Shown piece after piece: positions 61,004-64,000 of a stretch of 64,000 nt of DNA. The notes beneath the pieces were generated by a model. It ran no database searches. It was not told the DNA's origin and saw only the letters and a list, made by a program, of their open reading frames with translations. Origin of the DNA: RGIG4608 sp045643885 (GTDB lineage: Bacteria; Bacillota; Clostridia; Oscillospirales; CAG-272); the NCBI GenBank assembly GCA_045643885.1, contig JAZRFY010000029.1, forward strand, positions 1-64,000, read 5' to 3'. Made by a program: the position numbers and the translations under genes. How positions within the stretch are numbered: position 1 is the first letter of the stretch; every line of letters begins with the position of its first letter.

Positions 61004-63211
61004 TTAATTGATAAATCCACGAGAAACATCGTAAATACCTGGGATGTTTCTGAGTCTTGAAACGATTGAACTGTAATGTTCGGTGTTCTTACATCCTATC
61101 TTGAGCGAAACGAGAGACCCACCTGAAGAGGTCTGAACATTGATTTGAAGAATGTCAACTCTCATATCTGCAAGAGCCACGGAGATATCGGCAAGCATAC
61201 CGATTCTGTCGTCAACGCGAATCTGAAGATTTGCTTCAAACAAGCTTCTCTTGTCACCGGAATCCTCATCCCATGTTGCGCTAACCCAACGGTCTGCGTT
61301 TTCAGGATTATTCTTACCGCTTATTACGTTAGGACAGTCGCATTTGTGAATCGAAATGCCGAAGCCCTTTGTAATAAATCCAATAACACTATCACCCGGC
61401 AAGGGATTACAGCATTTTGCAAACTTAACGCTACATCCTGTTTCACCGTCAACAATGATTCCACTATTAGAACGAATCTTTTTGGGTTTAGTTGTTACAA
61501 TATTTTCTTCTGTGATTACAGGAGCAGGCTCGACAGGAGATATAATCTTTCCAATTTCGTCAACAATCTTGTTTCTTACCTTGGAAAGCTGAATTCCACC
61601 GTAACCAATTGTATTATAAAGGTCGTCAGCAGAATTAAATCCGTTTCTGAGAGCAACGTTTTCAACTGCTTCAGTTCTTGTTGCTTCGTTAACAACATAT
61701 CCCGCCTTCTTAATCTCACCTTCAATCATGGATCGACCGAGAAGGATGTTGTCGGCTCTCTTTTCTTTCTTGAACCATTGACGGATTCTGTTTTTTGCGT
61801 CACTTGTGGTAACGATCTTAAGCCAATCTCGGCTCGGCCCCTTTGAAGCAGAAGAGGTAAGAATTTCAACAATTTCACCTGTCTGAAGGACTCTGTCAAT
61901 TGGCACGATCATACCGTTTATCTTGGCGCCAATCATCTTATGACCGACTGCACTGTGTATTGCATATGCAAAGTCGATAACCGTTGCACCCTGAGGCAAT
62001 GCCATAACGTCACCCTTGGGAGTGAATACGAACGTTTCGTCGTGGAAGATATCGATCTTAAGAGCTTGCAAGAATTCTTCGGGATCTCTTGTTTCGTCCT
62101 CGGTTTCAAGGAGCTTGGAAATCCACTCAAGCTTCTTATCGATTTCTTCTTTAGATCTTTCACCTGATTTATATTTCCAGTGTGCAGCCACACCGTATTC
62201 AGCGATATGATGCATTTCCCAGGTTCTTATCTGCACCTCGAAAGGAATACCGTATTTTCCAATAACAGTTGTGTGCAAGGAACGGTACATATTGGGCTTG
62301 GGAGTTGAAATATAGTCCTTAAATCTACCGGGAACTGAATTGAACATTTCGTGAATCAAGCCAAGCGCTGTGTAACAGTCAAGCTCGGAATCAACGATGA
62401 TTCTAAGCGCATAGAAGTCAAAGATTTCATCAAAGCTCTTGTTTTGGTTGTACATTTTTCTGTATATGCTGTATACGGTTTTAATTCTTCCCTCAAGAGT
62501 GAATTTGATGTTGTTTTCTCTGAGCTTGTTGTCTACCATAAGTCTCACGTCTTCAATGAAGTGAAGGCTTTGTCCGTATTTGCGCTCAATATTGGTGTGA
62601 ACCTCTTCATAACCGATGGGATCTATATATCTCAAGCCAAGATTTTCAAGTTCTTGCTTGATTTTTTGCATACCAAGTCTGTGTGCCAAGGGAGCATAAA
62701 CCTGCATTGTTTCAAGTGCAGTAATTCTTCTCTTGTTATCGGGCTTGGCATCAAGAGTTCTCATGTTGTGAAGTCGGTCGCAAAGCTTGATAAAGATAAC
62801 TCTGACGTCCTTGGACATAGCAAGAAGCATTTTTCTGAGTGTTTCAATATGTGCTTCTTCTTTATCCTCAACCTTAAGAGTTACTATCTTAGTAAGACCG
62901 TCTACAAGCATAGAAACATCTTCACCAAAGAGCTTTTCTATTTCCTTGAGATTGGTTTTATCAGAGCAATCTTCAACTGTGTCATGGAGCAATGCTGCAC
63001 AGATTGAATCCGTGTCAAGCTCAAGGCCAGCCACGATTTCAGCAACTGCGATCGGGTGAGAAATATACTCTTCACCACTTGCACGGAATTGACCTTCATG
63101 AAGGATTCGTGCATATTCAAATGCTCTTTCTATTTTTTCAATGTCGTATTTTTTGCCCGTTGCTTTAAGCATTGTGACGAGCTTTTCAAGACCTGGGTGT
63201 GTAGTGGACAT
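61004..63211 (-). CDS. relA: bifunctional (p)ppGpp synthetase/hydrolase
   Basis: The 735-residue Rel protein makes and degrades (p)ppGpp in the stringent response. The N-terminal HD hydrolase domain shows the intact LLHDTVED (about 75-82). The synthetase domain follows (ALRIIVDSELDCYTALGLIH, about 268-287), then TGS (about 390-450) and a C-terminal ACT domain. The intact HD residues predict that both activities are present. It lies between recJ and dtd. Confidence 0.95.
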   Translation of the reverse strand: MSTTHPGLEKLVTMLKATGKKYDIEKIERAFEYARILHEGQFRASGEEYISHPIAVAEIVAGLELDTDSICAALLHDTVEDCSDKTNLKEIEKLFGEDVSMLVDGLTKIVTLKVEDKEEAHIETLRKMLLAMSKDVRVIFIKLCDRLHNMRTLDAKPDNKRRITALETMQVYAPLAHRLGMQKIKQELENLGLRYIDPIGYEEVHTNIERKYGQSLHFIEDVRLMVDNKLRENNIKFTLEGRIKTVYSIYRKMYNQNKSFDEIFDFYALRIIVDSELDCYTALGLIHEMFNSVPGRFKDYISTPKPNMYRSLHTTVIGKYGIPFEVQIRTWEMHHIAEYGVAAHWKYKSGERSKEEIDKKLEWISKLLETEDETRDPEEFLQALKIDIFHDETFVFTPKGDVMALPQGATVIDFAYAIHSAVGHKMIGAKINGMIVPIDRVLQTGEIVEILTSSASKGPSRDWLKIVTTSDAKNRIRQWFKKEKRADNILLGRSMIEGEIKKAGYVVNEATRTEAVENVALRNGFNSADDLYNTIGYGGIQLSKVRNKIVDEIGKIISPVEPAPVITEENIVTTKPKKIRSNSGIIVDGETGCSVKFAKCCNPLPGDSVIGFITKGFGISIHKCDCPNVISGKNNPENADRWVSATWDEDSGDKRSLFEANLQIRVDDRIGMLADISVALADMRVDILQINVQTSSGGSLVSLKIGCKNTEHYSSIVSRLRNIPGIYDVSRGFIN

Positions 63212-63221
63212 AAAATCTCCG

Positions 63222-64000
63222 TTAATTCTTAATGCATTGATTTTTGATTTTTTTGAGTATTGAGGATTTCTCGATACTCGTTTTCTCAGATGTGAAATAT
63301 ATGTCGTATTGATATATACCCGGTGTCAATTCAGAAACGGTACATATCTTTAATTCATTCATTATTTCAAGTATAATCTTGAGCTTAGCAAGGCGTATAT
63401 TGCTTGTTTTGAGAGCTGTGAGCTTTTTGAACATCTCAACCTCATTCATCATATCATTGCCAAGTCTGAATTCGCGTCTTAGGAGTGAATAAACTGTAAC
63501 AAAATCTTCTCTTGTGGGGATGATATCGTCGTTAGCAGAAAATTCTTGCCCGTTGCGAATGTTTCTGTAAAGTTGGTTTTCATTTTGGAAGTATGAAAGA
63601 TATTCCTCAGAAAGTCTTATATCCTGAATAATCATTTGCTCACTTTCAACGTTATTGAAACGGTTAACGTCTAGAGTAAACATAACGTCAACAAGATCGT
63701 TTTCGTGAATATTCAAGTTAAGATATGATTTATGGAACATAACTGCATTAACAGTTTTTCCGTTGTGCTCAAAAATAAATTTAGTGTGATTACCACTTCC
63801 GATAAGATGAGCTCGTTGTACTCTTAAAGATTTAATAATAAAGTTAGGAGTTGCATTCATATTGCCAAACGGCTCAAGAAGAGATAATTCTTTTGCGAGC
63901 TTGAGGCTAATATCATTAAGTGAAAGCTCCCTGTCAGCTACAAGATTACAGTAAAGGTCCTTTTCGGTTAAGATGCTGCTTGCATACTCGTTGATGCTCT
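63222..64000 (-). CDS. recJ: single-stranded-DNA-specific exonuclease RecJ, C-terminal part
   Basis: The frame continues without interruption to the right edge of the window, so only the C-terminal ~258 residues are seen. The segment SLLEPFGNMNATPNF corresponds to the EPFGxGNPxPxF block of RecJ, followed by an OB-like domain (IIKSLRVQRAHLIGSGNHTK). The DHH catalytic domains lie outside the window. RecJ degrades single-stranded DNA 5' to 3' in repair. relA follows 10 bases downstream. Confidence 0.85.
   Translation of the reverse strand, partial: SINEYASSILTEKDLYCNLVADRELSLNDISLKLAKELSLLEPFGNMNATPNFIIKSLRVQRAHLIGSGNHTKFIFEHNGKTVNAVMFHKSYLNLNIHENDLVDVMFTLDVNRFNNVESEQMIIQDIRLSEEYLSYFQNENQLYRNIRNGQEFSANDDIIPTREDFVTVYSLLRREFRLGNDMMNEVEMFKKLTALKTSNIRLAKLKIILEIMNELKICTVSELTPGIYQYDIYFTSEKTSIEKSSILKKIKNQCIKN

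Overview
The window is AT-rich chromosomal DNA from an anaerobic, endospore-forming member of the Clostridia, probably gut-associated. Sporulation genes (spoIIID, dpaA/dpaB, yabP, yabQ, spoVB) show a spore-former. A class III (oxygen-sensitive) ribonucleotide reductase and a predicted Na+-type F-ATPase fit an anaerobe. A bile-salt-hydrolase-like enzyme and the hexuronate genes uxuA/uxuB fit an intestinal niche. Vegetative promoters are easy to read as TTGAC(A/T)-17-TATAAT, which helps delimit RNA genes.

Left part (1-27353): the start of the ATP synthase operon on the minus strand (atpZ-like, atpI, atpB, atpE, atpF, atpH, first codons of atpA); an M14 carboxypeptidase; tRNA-Thr; ksgA-asnA; a MarR-controlled heterodimeric ABC exporter; uxuA-uxuB; a small phage scar enclosing a zinc-ribbon/PASTA protein; nrdD-nrdG behind two NrdR boxes; a fused MacB/FtsX-type ABC protein; the bile-salt-hydrolase-like gene; dpaA-dpaB; phosphoglucomutase, TSCPD protein and an AI-2E-family exporter; ispE.

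Middle (27442-37900): a ~10.4 kb genetic island, all protein genes on the plus strand, between ispE and spoIIID. It encodes an HUH replication initiator of the pMV158/Rep_2 type with an exact TACTACGAC nick sequence downstream, small early-type proteins, several secreted or membrane-anchored proteins, a large Cys-rich repeat protein with a C-terminal membrane anchor, a one-helix 35-aa protein, a multi-helix membrane P-loop ATPase and a phage Dam-type methyltransferase. It has no recognisable integrase. I read it as an integrated inovirus-like (filamentous phage) element of a Gram-positive host; this is inference. It also carries two ~100-nt minus-strand RNA genes with consensus promoters, a cluster of large hairpins before rep, and a 63-bp near-identical promoter/RNA repeat at both ends. 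This is the most unusual part of the window.

Right part (37917-64000): spoIIID; a TrmH/SpoU methyltransferase; a galactose/nucleotide-sugar cluster (galM, galE, nucleotidyltransferase); ymdB-like phosphodiesterase; tRNA-Ser; an orphan structured RNA with its own promoter and terminator; an ABC-2 exporter; MFS; pgi; dacF-like; trxB-like; then the conserved clostridial series divIC, yabQ, yabP, rqcP, hup, mazG, spoVB, and mtaD, hemZ, dtd, relA/spoT, recJ (cut by the window end).
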